Origin: Casuarius casuarius
Taxonomy: Eukaryota; Chordata; Aves; Casuariiformes; Casuariidae
NCBI GenBank assembly: GCA_003342895.1
Contig: PTFA01000024.1
Coordinates: 3,588,139 to 3,652,138 of the forward strand
Length of the DNA stretch: 64,000 nucleotides
Direction: 5' to 3'
Shown here: positions 1-10,772 of the stretch, piece after piece
Layout of the letters: the number at the start of each line of letters is the position of its first letter
How positions within the stretch are numbered: the stretch's first letter is position 1
Program-made: the position numbers and the translations under genes
Notes under the pieces: generated by a model
Told to the model about the DNA's origin: nothing
The model's database searches: none
Seen by the model: only the letters and a program-made list of their open reading frames with translations

Positions 1-1089
1 AAATTAAGTGCTGGTGTCAGCACTGACTGTGCTGGAGCAGCGATTGCTTATGCCATGGCTGATGTTGGCCCTTCAACTCCATCAAACCTGCCTGTTGACT
101 AAAAGAAAAAAAATGCATGTAGGGGTTGTAATATTTACTGTGGGGAGTAGCATATTCTGAATTAATGCTGCTGGGAATAAAGTCTAGGCAGAATATCTCT
201 GTTAGAGCAGAAAGCTGCAAACAAGTCTGAGAGAGACCCCAAACCTTTCTCTTTAGGATGCTAAATAGAATGTAGAAAGTTTTGCTGTTCTCACTTTTGC
301 TTGCCAAAATGGCTCTCTTCCGAGGGTGATTTGGACGTTGTAGATATGAGAAAAAATAATCAGGTGGAAACTGCCTGCTGCTGAGATCTTTTTTATACAG
401 ATATTCTTTGTGCACTTAAGACAGGCCAGATTTATAGAAGAAGATGATACTGAAACAAATAAAAGTCAAGCACAATCCTACTCTGAAAAGTGACAGTACC
501 CAGTGTTTCTTGTTTCTCCCTAATTTCCATATCTAACACTTTCAATTTACAAGTAAAAAGATGTGAATTTCTTTTCCTCCAGGACAGTGGTACTTGTTTA
601 TCCCGGATACTAAGTTAGTTTCTTTGTTCCCTACCCATCACTGCCAGTAACATAGGCAACAGCAACTGCATTAGACCCTCAGTTTTTCTATTGAAACTGG
701 GTTTTTTATTATGCTCTTAATGGTATATGTTCAGCCCTTTAGTGAGCATGCAAATGTAATTCCCTGGATTTAGTAACACTGAGAGAGGAATATATGCAAA
801 TGTGGGTAGCTAGGTTGGCTCTGTGGGGCCTAGTGGAACCACATATTTGTTGCTGAAGTCGGTACGTGCGATCAGCTCTACTAATATGTAATGTTGAAAC
901 AAATATTTTACATAGCACAATTTGCTGTTTTTTCCTACCTCTCCCCCAGTACCTGAAACACAGATCAGATCTGTTCTGGGAGATCTGACTTTTTTTCCCT
1001 TTAGCTCAGATTTGTTAGCCAGCTTCAGAGGGCTGCCATCCCAAATTTTCAGCTCTTTCAGAGTTCATCTATCTCTGTGCAACTTTGCT
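1..1089. other. Non-coding AT-rich stretch
   Basis: No gene, RNA gene or recognisable transposable element is visible here. An apparent minus-strand ORF of about 130 codons near the left edge (17-415) has no recognisable domain, no convincing splice sites and unremarkable composition, so I treat it as chance. The remainder is AT-rich sequence broken by short pyrimidine runs. Confidence 0.6.
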
Positions 1090-1290
1090 GCCAGGTAGCT
1101 GGGGAGGCCTGGTGGATGCGATCCCTTGTTTTCCTCTGGCTCTTTCTGTCCAGCTGGCGCTGGCAGCACGCTGGGGCACTCGCGTCAGAACCCCTTCCTT
1201 TACATGAAGGAACAACGTTTAACAGCCCAATTTCTGCTGCGCTGTTTCTTGTTGGAGCGCTTTGCGTTTGTCTCAGACAAAAACCGAGCA
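1090..1290. other. Small CpG-rich patch, open on both strands
   Basis: About 200 bp stand out from the AT-rich, CpG-poor surroundings by higher GC and a cluster of CpG dinucleotides (around 1117, 1157, 1171, 1181, 1215, 1241, 1258, 1265 and 1284). Overlapping ORFs run on both strands. The plus-strand one begins with a hydrophobic, signal-peptide-like segment (MRSLVFLWLFLSSW) from an ATG at about 1116, but no donor splice site, Kozak context or family match supports it as a gene. It could be a conserved non-coding element, a decayed exon or an old repeat fragment. Confidence 0.25.
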
Positions 1291-1299
1291 GAGGCATTT

Positions 1300-4200
1300 A
1301 AACTGTCTGCATGTTTCTTCATGTTCTCATTTTATGCCTCAAATCTTTTCTCTTGCCAAATGCCCTTCTCAGTAATTGCTTTCTAAACCCTGGAGCACAC
1401 CACCTCAGGCCTGGTTTGCTATCCCCATGGCCAGCTGACAAATTCCCTTGAGATACAGTCCTAATTCCTTCTCCCACAAACAATTTGCCTTCTGCACACA
1501 AGAAAAATGGCTTAGATCAGAAAATTCACATCTCAAAATTTTGTAAGGGGACGTGGATCCCTTTTTTTGGAACTATAGATATATTGGTGAACACGTTATG
1601 TGAAATCGAGTCTCTGCTGTGTAACCTTAAATTTGTTTTTATTAATTGCATGAAGTGGGAGTGGAGCAAACAGTTTTGTTTCTGATATTGGATACAATTT
1701 GTCTTTGAAGGGCTCCCCGCTTCTCTCCTTGTTTTGCTGGGCAATCTGAACCCAAAGTGCTGTTATCAGGAAAAAAACAAAGCTTTTGAGTGTTTACTAC
1801 TGTGAAATTCCTGCTGTGATGTACAAGCAGATGAATGCCCGAATCCACAATTCATGGTTTTAACTAAGTAATTTGGACAGTAGCCTCATATGGAATTTGC
1901 CCATTTCTACCTTGAACTCCTTATAGTATAAACTGAAACGTACTTCTCTGCAAGGTGTTGCTAAAAAGTCTGATTCTGAATGTGTGCCTCATCACAGAGG
2001 ATTTGTAATCACAAGAGTTGCACAATATTTTGTGTATGAACGGCTGTATAAATTAAATTATTGCCTTTATTAGATTTGGTTTAGAGGCTAATTACAGCTA
2101 TTTTAGGAATGCTGAATGCAACTGCTTGATTTGGGCATGGCTGTACAAAAATACTGTCTATTCTATTTATTCTTCCTTGCTTCAATTTTAGATTAAGTCC
2201 TTAACTATTATACTGAAACCTACTGGAAATACAACTATTTTCTAGTGAAAAATGACCAGGAATTAAATTATTTGAAGTGTTAAGACAATGACGTGACAAT
2301 CGTTCAATCTTCATACCTTATTTAGGCACAATTCCCCATTTCTGGGTAGTAATTCTTCAGTACAGCAGACTATTCCAGCAACTTCCCTATGTCTCTGGGA
2401 TCACCAGGCTTAGTTTGAATAGTGTCTGGCTTCTCTAGTGATGCCTGGAGAGCTCAGCACCAAAGCAGAGAATTTGCTGGAGCCAGCAATTTGAACAAAG
2501 TGCCGTCTTAGCTAAGCAGCAGGAAATGCCGAGGAGAGGGATAAGACTGTGACTCCTGTTCTTCACAGTTAATTAGATGGTTAAGCCCAAACCAGAAGGA
2601 AGCATCTAATGCTACTCAGTTTTAAACCCTCTCCTAAAGCTGAGGTCAATCCTATATAACAAGAAGGAAAAAAAAAAAAAAAAAAGCAAAATACAAGGAT
2701 CCTCTCCATTTAACTAGTGGCTAGGGCATTCAATGGAGTATACTCTAAAATTTCTTTTTTGCCTGATTTGGAGAAGACATTTAAGTCCAACACTTTGTTA
2801 TTAGGTATTCTGGGCTTGACTTTTTTCTCCTGTGAAGTCATTCCATTTCTTATCAATATTTTATGGGTTGGGATTTAGACTACCTAGGTGAGTGCACTAA
2901 CAACCGGATTGTCTGTTTTGTCTCTCCCTACCTCTTATCCTGGGAATATCTCACTATTTGTAAGAAGTGGAATGGCCTTAGTTGGAGAGATGGGGAAACA
3001 CTTATTCCAAGATACTGTGCAATTCAGGCAATATCTAATGATGTGGAAAGTTTATGCAAGACCCTGACCTGAATCAGGACAAGTGAAGGGAAGATCCATG
3101 CTCTGATGTACTGAATATGCCAGAGGACACTTCCTTCCAAAGTCTTGACGATCACTGCCTTCTGCACAAGTATTGAGTCTTAGATATATGCAAGGGGCAG
3201 GAAGGAGGAATGCCTACTAATGTTACTGATTTTTAGCAGGAGTTAAGATCCCAGGTAGCTCAATGGCATCAGGCAACAGGTAATATGCACAGCCTCTTAT
3301 TTTGGCATGTGGAGATTCTGCTAGACTTAACTCCACCTAGGGTTAAGGGGGGGATAGGAAGGGTCTCCATGGCTCCTAAATACTGGAGTCCTTTGCAGAT
3401 ACAGCCTATACATTACTGAGGAGTATTTGGGTTTTTGTGTTGCTAATTACATTCTTCTGGTAGTAATGATTGGAAGTTCATGTGGGTTCTTCCTGAGAAT
3501 AAAAGATGTATCTGAAGGTTGGAAGGTTCTGCATCTCCACTTTTTCTCATCACTTCACCTTCTCTGAAGCTTACCTCTCTACCTTAATCACGTGCATAGC
3601 AGGTGATAAAGGAAGCTAAGGACACTAGGGCAAAAATACCTAGGAAAATAGGTACTTTAATACTTATAAAGAGCAGACAGAATATTGACTTTTTTTTTTA
3701 AAATAACGGCTAAAGCTGTTTAGCTGATTATAGCCATCCATACAGTTAATCACATTCAGAAAATAATTTATTTTATTGATATATTTTAAGGGATTTCAAA
3801 ATATATGAATTGCTGTGGCAGACTTACAAAAGTAAACTAGATATGAGGATATATTGTCTTGGACCCAGATTTTTTAAGGTAGCTTTCACAGCATTGAGAT
3901 AGAGGACTGCATAGTAGAATTATTCAAAGTGGCTAGCAGCTAATTCTTGATTTTTAGTGATTTCACACGATTAATTTATTTTTGTTTCCAATTCTCATTA
4001 GGTGTCTGTCTATATCTCTAGGTACGAGAATATCTTTAAAATATATGATCTTCAACCCATTGGTATAGTAGTGAAATATGTGCCACTTAGCTTTTCCCTC
4101 TTATTAGGTTCAAATTTACTTCATTTTTCACCTCACACAGACCTTGCATTACTGTAAATTATTTACATGAAAAGTGCTAAATCATGATACTAAGGTTAAT

Positions 4201-5220
4201 GAAAAATGTGATTTGTATTAAACAGAAAACAACTTCTGCCTTACTTCAAGCTGGTTGCAATTCTCTTTTTTTCCCCCTTGTATCTTTACTTTTTTTGCCT
4301 GAGATTTGAGTATCAGCAGGTTCAGGGGTGACATCTGACTAGATAAATACACATGCTAGATAATTTCCACAAGTGTGTCTGTGTTGCTTACCAGTACCTG
4401 GAAGATGCAATTCCTTTTAAAGCGTCAAGGAAGGATGGTAGATCTTGACTAAGTCATCAGTTTAGCACTCAGGAGATCAGGTTCACAACTTTGCTGCAAG
4501 TATCCAGGGATGTTTCTGAAGGTGTGGGTACTAATGCTACTTATTTTTCATCAAACTATGAACTCATTGGATCATCAGTTTGCCTTATCTTACCTGGATT
4601 TACCCAGTGTTTAGCATCATGGGTCCTCACCTTGTCTGGAATTTTTAGGTACTTCTGTCAGTAATGTAAATAATACATGATCATATCAGTAAAGCAGAAA
4701 TATATTTAGAGTCCACTCAGGCTTAAGACTTGCTTCTAAAATAAAGTCTGCAAACTAGAAAGACAGACAGTAAGACAGACAGACAGACACCCATAATACT
4801 TGTGGGTTTTTTTAATCTTCTATTGCCCTGAACTGAGTATTCTAATATTCTCTAACAGGCAATCTTGCTATGTTGCTCTAAAAATCAAAAGATCCTGATA
4901 AGCTAAAATCATTTTTTCATATCAGTATTTCCTATGTTGCTATCACTAAACTATGTTAGCAAGCACCACAGGTTAGCTTCTTTTGAAGTTTAAAAATAAG
5001 CTGTTTTATTCTCATTACTCCTCTCAGCACAGCTCCTTATAAGTACTTACAGAAAGGGATTAATCTAACTACCTGTAAAAGCTGAAGGATGTTTGCAGCT
5101 ACAAAAATTTTCTGGATTCCTTCTCAATCATTTCATCTTTTGTTGATCTGGTCTGCTGCTTCCCGGGATTGAATGGCATCTGAGCAAAACGCTCAAGCAA
5201 AAGCTTTCACAGGCACTGGA
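1300..5220. other. Non-coding AT-rich stretch
   Basis: No gene is supported. The stretch holds an 18-base poly(A) run at about 2668-2685, a short (GACA)n microsatellite near 4761-4789, and otherwise featureless AT-rich sequence. The few ORFs of 60-70 codons have no recognisable motif. Confidence 0.6.
4761..4789 (+). repeat. (GACA)n microsatellite
   Basis: Imperfect tandem GACA tetranucleotides, with one TAAGACA interruption in the middle. About seven units. Confidence 0.85.
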
Positions 5221-5224
5221 TAGA

Positions 5225-5396
5225 TCAGAACAGGCTGTGATTTCTTGTTACAAAATGATGGCTGCTCTGTGGTCTTTCCTTTTGATTATCATCACAGATA
5301 TGCCAAGCCATCCAGAAGTAATTTAGATACTTGGCAAACTCTTCTATTCCTCTGTAGTCAAAGAATGGAGAGAGCAGTTTGTTCGTGTCCCAGCCT
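5225..5396 (-). CDS. Candidate 3'-terminal coding exon, unidentified gene
   Basis: On the minus strand a good splice acceptor (pyrimidine tract ending ATTTTCAG) is followed by 56 open codons ending in TGA. The peptide starts GWDTNKLLSPFFDYRG and ends in a polar tail (VTRNHSLF). Its mix of W, Y, F and D is more protein-like than most ORFs here, and it contains a run resembling a folded helical domain (IEEFAKYLNYFWMAWHICDD). I recognise no family. A chance ORF of this length is not rare in 64 kb, and no upstream exon in a compatible phase was found. The one additional base at the exon start would make it an exon beginning with the third base of a codon. If real, it is the 3' end of a minus-strand gene extending to higher coordinates. 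It may equally be a pseudo-exon. Confidence 0.22.
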
Positions 5397-5474
5397 CTGA
5401 AAATGTAACACAAAGTGCTCACTGTCAGTATCTTCTCCACTACCTTTTAGCACCTCTGTGTTCAGTCCTTTATC

Positions 5475-5672
5475 TCACACTGTGAAGCTCTGAGCCAGAA
5501 ATACGTCTCTGTGCCTTGATGCAGCACAATGGGACACCGTGGCCTGCCGAGTAAAGGGCACCACGCTTTCATTTTGAGCCTTGAAGCCGGGATTGAGCTG
5601 GACAATGCCTGTGCCCAGCTCGTTTGATGTTGGTTGGCTGGCTTTGGGAAGCAGGGAGTTTTTACAATGCAA
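5475..5672 (-). other. GC-elevated open block next to exon candidate
   Basis: About 200 bp of raised GC with several CpGs and an open minus-strand frame of 65 codons (residues include NELGTGIVQLNPGF and RQATVSHCAASRHRD), ending at TGA about 75 bp before the acceptor of the neighbouring exon candidate. No acceptor or donor frames it and no family is recognised. It could be a decayed exon, a conserved non-coding element or chance. Confidence 0.15.
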
Positions 5673-5679
5673 GCAGTGA

Positions 5680-6540
5680 CTTTAGGGGCTTTGCTGTCTG
5701 CACATCTCTACCTATTGCATCAGTACTCTTATCCCTATATGTTCAAGACTGGTTTCTATAGAAAGTGAGAGAAAGCCATGTGCTAAGCCCAAAGATCATA
5801 GAACTTATTTACTTTTTCTTAAAGGCTTGGAAGCAAGCAGAATGAAAATGCTTTGCTAGTCCTTGTTCTAAAGCATGGTATTCTGCTTACAGCCTTATCC
5901 AGCAAAGCGGATTTGTATGACTTTGAAACGCCAAGCTTAATTTTGTTCTAAGTAATCTAAAAAAGTTGGACAAAGCTGTATTCAACTTCTAATGTCTTTT
6001 TAAGCCTACCTTTTCTGTAACTTACAGAAGAATAATTAGCTCTCTTAATTAGCTATGGATCCTATTTAAAAAGATGCGTTGCACAGAAGTCATTTGAACA
6101 AGGTGGGACTTGTGTATCGTCTGCTACTATGAATTCCACCAGTAGAGGGTACTAATGACTTTCATCGATGACTCTCTTGCTTATGTAAATGTCAATATGC
6201 TCAGTGCTGAAATGTCTATTTGAAAACAATGGTGTATTACCATTAGTAAACAGAAAGATCAGTTTGTCACCCAGTTTGCATTTCACTCTCTGCACTGGAT
6301 TTCTCTTCTTGATGGTCACTTCAGATGGTCTAATGGGTACGGCATGGGTTTGTCACGAGGGCTGTATAAAGGAGCATAAATTATCACATTAGCATGTGCA
6401 CACTTGAAGACTGTATAAAGAAACGTCCTAATTCATTGTCTACATGTGTTGTTATTGCACAGGTAGCTGGATGCTTAATCCTTTGGAAAAGCTGCTTAGT
6501 ACGTATGGCAATTATGACTTTGAGTATCAGGCATGACTTC
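5680..6540. other. Non-coding stretch
   Basis: Nothing recognisable: AT-rich sequence with short ORFs lacking motifs. Confidence 0.55.
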
Positions 6541-6544
6541 CTAA

Positions 6545-7005
6545 ATGCAGAGCTCAGCCTTGCCGCAGGCAGCAAGGAGGCCGGGGCGCTCAGCAGGGCC
6601 TCCTGGTGGCTGCCAACTTCCCAGGCACTGTGCGGGCTCCGGTGAGAAGTGCAGTCCTTCAGCCGGGGACCGGTGGCCCGACAGCGTTGCGTTTCGGCGC
6701 CAGCCCCGGCCCGCTGTGGTGCGGCCGGGGCCCAGGCGAGGTGCCCACAGCTGTTGGGGGCCGTTGGGGCACGGCGGGGAGGGGGCGGGGCCCAGGCGAG
6801 GTGCTCGCGGCCGTTGGGGACCGTTGGGGCACGGGCAGGGAGGGGGCGGGGCCCAGGCGAGGTGCTCGCGGCCGTTGGGGACCGTTGGGGCACGGGCAGG
6901 GAGGGGGCGGGGCCCAGGCGAGGTGCTCGCGGCCGTTGGGGACCGTTGGGGCACGGGCAGGGAGGGGGCGGGGCCCAGGTGAGGTGCTTGCAGCTGTTGG
7001 GGTCC
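6545..7005. promoter_or_regulatory. CpG island with minisatellite core
   Basis: An abrupt block of very high GC with dense CpGs (for example GCGGCC, CGCGGCCG, GGCGCC, CCGG) sits in AT-rich DNA on both sides. The left 185 bp is unique sequence and the rest is a 61-bp tandem repeat. Dense CpG retention means the block is either unmethylated in the germline or young. It could be a promoter-type CpG island, but no TATA box, first exon or downstream gene can be tied to it. The sequence TCCGGTGAGAAG near 6638-6649 is a good splice-donor match on the plus strand and would be compatible with a small first exon. The promoter role is inference. Confidence 0.4.
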
Positions 7006-7010
7006 CTGAG
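6731..7010 (+). repeat. 61-bp GC-rich minisatellite, about 4.6 copies
   Basis: The phrase CCCAGGCGAGGTG recurs at 6731, 6791, 6852, 6913 and (as CCCAGGTGAGGTG) 6974, giving one 60-bp unit and then a 61-bp period. The three inner units (6791-6851, 6852-6912, 6913-6973) are identical base for base, while the outer units are diverged. That is the usual picture of a minisatellite homogenised in its core. Because 61 is not a multiple of 3 and the unit lacks stops in every phase on both strands, the array produces several long overlapping ORFs on both strands (up to 209 codons on the minus strand). These are low-complexity artefacts, not genes. Confidence 0.95.
6833..6973 (+). other. Three tandem G-quadruplex motifs
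   Basis: Each 61-bp unit carries GGGCAGGGAGGGGGCGGGG, which fits the four-run G3+N1-7 quadruplex rule, at 6833-6851, 6894-6912 and 6955-6973. The first, variant unit has another fit using longer loops (about 6765-6790). The motif is seen directly. Folding and function are inference. Confidence 0.8.
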
Positions 7011-7019
7011 CATTACTTG

Positions 7020-9900
7020 AATATATTAATTTAGGATTTAGTCCAGCAAGTGCCTGTCATGGTACTGACAGCTGAGGTCCAGGCATGAGGATCCAGGGGA
7101 GCTGAGCACCCTCTGAGGTATTCCTTTACTGCATATCCATTTACTTTGCATCTGACCCACTCTTTGGAGCTCTCTTTGGCTTGGCTTCCACTCTGTGTTC
7201 ATGTTCCTTTTTTTATCTCATCCTCTCTGGTTAGATGCTGTGAGAGGTACAATATACTGCTCTCCCCAGGATGTAATGTGGGTTAGGCAGCAGGAGACAA
7301 TTAAGAGAACACGAATGTTCGTCAAGAAACGAAATAGCCTTAGTGAAACAACAGCAAGGCGCAGCTTAGTGAAGTCTCCTGGCATGGAAACATCTGTCTG
7401 CTGACAGCTCTGGAAGTTATTAAAATCGGAAGCCATTCCAGTCTTCTGATCATCAGGAAGACACACATTTATGATGTGGATGGTTTAGATTTTTAAAAAT
7501 TAATTAGTTGCCTGTTTTGAAATTTATTTCTTGTGGTATGATTAATGTATAGAACCACAGATTTTAAAATCCAGATTCTGGATTGATACAGCACACAGTG
7601 ATGTGCAAAATGATGGCCCAATATTATTTCCCTTTGTTTTTGCTGGAAATTTGTGGAATATCACGTTTGTGCACAGGCAGAGACTACTGCCTGTCATAGA
7701 CCTTTTCAAAGTAAACCAGTCATAGTACAATGTTGCTGGTGATAGCAGGGACCACTTCTAAATTTGTGTAAGATCTTTCAAACTAGAAAGGAAATTTAGG
7801 AAAGCAAAGGTACTCCAAGGATTATGAAGTTCACTCAGTATGAGCCTTAGTGTGAGCCTTGGTAGCAGACCCTTTATTTAAGCACCTACAAATATTTAGG
7901 AATATCAGCTTGGACGCCCATTTTAAAAAATCTTGGCTTACGTTTCCTAATAATGGTTATTTGTGTAATAGCATAACAACTTGCACACAATTTCTTTCTG
8001 TAGTAAAAGCTTTTAGGAGCCCCAGATTTGTGAAGCTGAATCTTTTCCATAGCAGAGAAATTTTCTTTACCTTCGAGCTATATTTGTGTCACTTCTGATA
8101 GAAATATAAAAGCTTCAGTCCAAAACACAAGCAGAAAATGTAATACTTTTGAAAAGTGGCTCACTCAGACTTGGAAACCTTTCCTTCTTCTTTACTGCAA
8201 GCGTTCTATCAGTTAGGTATGCCAGGAAGTTCAAGATGTTTTTATTCAGTTTGTTTAGTTCAGGAATAGCATGGTTGTAGCTGGGTAAAGAATTCCTCAA
8301 ATGTATTTATAAGTGCTTATAGGAATTTGCAAATCAGAACTGAGATGTTTCACAGTGCCTGTGAACGAGCTAAGTTTTTTTTAGTCTTGCTGCAGCAGTA
8401 TTGTGTTTTTCGTATATTTTCATAAGGAAAGGCCACTGTTTTTTTAAATGAAAAAATTTTACAGCAAAATGACTGTTTTCTACCTTGTAAAACTGCTAGT
8501 CAGATACGCAAAATAATTATAGGTAAGGGCGGATATACGCTGTACTTTATCATCAGCTCAAAAATATTATTTAATTCTACTACGCATCCTGGTAAAGAGA
8601 GGTTGCAGGACTTTTCTTTTAGGAGAATTTCAAACTTAGTGCTCAATTTTCACTCCAGATGTATGAGTCTGCTTTCCTCGTGTTATAACTCCCTTGAGGC
8701 AATGCTTCTATCTTAAAGATTTTTTTGTAAGTTGCAGTGTAAAGAAATATTTACTATTCTGTGTGGACTAACACACCAAAAGCTATATTCACTGATGCTC
8801 TTGCAAAGTGCAGATTGTACCTTCAAGTGTCAGTGGTAGTACATATGCCCTATGAGATTTATAATTCAGAAAGGAAAGGCAGAGTGAATGACAGCTTTAA
8901 ACTGTATCAAGTGCTCCACAGCTTTCTGAGAAAATGCACCGAATCACCCCAGCTCCTATCTCAGAGCTAATGCCTCCTTTTCAAGATGGTTCTCCTAGGA
9001 ATGTCCCACCTTTGTACTACAAACACGCTCTTTTCTGGATGACTTTGCACTGGGAGGACTGAGTAGCAGGTTGTATATTTGTGGGACTTCATGTTGATTC
9101 CTGTAGTAAAGCTACTGCCTAGCTTTGCAGAAATAATTCTGAGTTACACTATACAAAAATGGGCATAGGTAAAATTTTCTCACATGAATTTACTCAAGGT
9201 GCACTGAGAGTTTTCCAGAAAAAAACGTTAACTGCCAGGTTGCCCCGTGGGAGCGTATCAGTCAGCAGGGATCTCTCATGGAGTCGGTGGCTTGTGTCTG
9301 TGGCCAGCACGTGTGCTGGAGGCACACAGCAGAAAATCGCTATCTTACTCACCTCAATTTTGCTTGCAGGTATTGTGAAACACCGAATCCCAGGAAAAGC
9401 ATGATTTCCTCTCAGGTGACATTTTTGCGCTGACCAGCATTTAATAAAAGAAAACTAAAACTAATGATGACTCTGGAGTATACACGTAGGACCATCTTGT
9501 TTTACTTGGTGGCTCCGAGGTGGCTGAGAGATCTAATGCTTTTGGAAAAGCATAGGGTCCTGACTTGTAAAGAACTAGTATTTTCAGGCGTGTCTAGGGC
9601 AGGGTATTAGGAACCCAGACAGACTATGGAATTCCTTGAGAATGCTGGGGTCGCCCTGGATTTTTTAATCTTCTTTAAATTCTCTGTCTACTTGTGGCGC
9701 AGCCTTTGCTTTTCACTTTTATAGGCAACTTTGAGACTTTTAGAGACCAAAGTAAAAATCTGTCTTGAACTTGTCCTGTTTTGAAATAGATGACACAGCC
9801 CTATAAAATCCTTTTTATTAAGAAATCCTTAGAAAATCTATTTGTGGCTATTGACATGGTTTCATTATATCTTTTAAAATGATTTTCCAAGGATTTGTCA
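7020..9900. other. Non-coding AT-rich stretch
   Basis: No gene, RNA or transposon recognised. ORFs of 60-82 codons on both strands lack motifs and good splice contexts. Confidence 0.55.
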
Positions 9901-9920
9901 GTTCTTTCCAGTTTTGCTGA

Positions 9921-10008
9921 AGTTTATTTAACAAAGGTTTAAAGTAATACTTCCAAGTATGTAAAGCTTATCTAACAAAGGTTTAAAGTAATACTTCCAA
10001 GTATGTAG
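9921..10008 (+). repeat. 44-bp tandem duplication
   Basis: Two adjacent 44-bp copies (9921-9964 and 9965-10008) share the core AACAAAGGTTTAAAGTAATA and continue identically through CTTCCAAGTATGTA, differing at about three positions. This is a local tandem duplication, recent enough to be nearly identical. Confidence 0.9.
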
Positions 10009-10706
10009 AGTAACTAAACAGTCAGATTTACTGTGATCCATGAACATTTGTTGTTTCTTATCCGTCAGGTATTCACATAGTGATAATTAAATATGACAAG
10101 TTCAGTTGCAGTAACATACTCTTTTTGACATTGGGAAAGACATTGTACCTAACAAGTATAATTCATCATGCAAAATGTAGAGGACAACAGATTTGTGGCC
10201 CAGCATATGTTCAAATAAACTCATGATAAAGGATAAAATTGTGAATGTTTCATGTGTGGGTTATAGAACTGCTATTTACAAACATGTAGAAATACTAGAA
10301 TGGAGGAAAAGAAAACACCACCACTAAGCTTCACCGCACAGGTATGAAGCTATTCCGCCTGTCTTTCCAGCTGCAGAAAGGGCTGTTTATAACACTTTGA
10401 CATATCCCATGGGATACGCCTGGCTACTTCACTCACAGTGGGTGCATGTACACACATGCATATTAATAATTTTGGATGTGCTTTTTCATTGAAACTTCTG
10501 AAACAGAATAATTTTAAGGACGGAAAAAGTTTAGAATGGATTAAAAATCATTTTAAATTAAGAAAAAGCTAAAAATGCTAGATATTTTTTGGACATGCTG
10601 AAAATTGTTTCTAGGTAAAGTGAGGACTAAAGTTTTTCTGAAAACTCACTAAAAGTTTATTTTTAGAAAAGTGGACCTTCAGAAAATGCCCTAATGTTTT
10701 TATATT

Positions 10707-10772
10707 TGTGTGTGTGTATGTATGTGTGTGTGTGTGTACGCACATATATATATACATATATATATATATATG
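10707..10772 (+). repeat. (TG)n(TA)n compound microsatellite
   Basis: Alternating TG units with two TA interruptions (10707-10738) run into alternating TA/CA units (10744-10772). Confidence 0.95.

Noticed and set aside
1107..1301. Plus-strand small ORF starting with a signal-peptide-like hydrophobic run
   Set aside because: Hydrophobic starts are common by chance in T-rich DNA; there is no donor site, no family and an equally open minus strand.
6384..7034. Several long overlapping ORFs on both strands (up to 209 codons), Pro/Ala- or Gly/Arg-rich
   Set aside because: They are read-through of the stop-free 61-bp minisatellite, repeating the same peptide in shifting phases.
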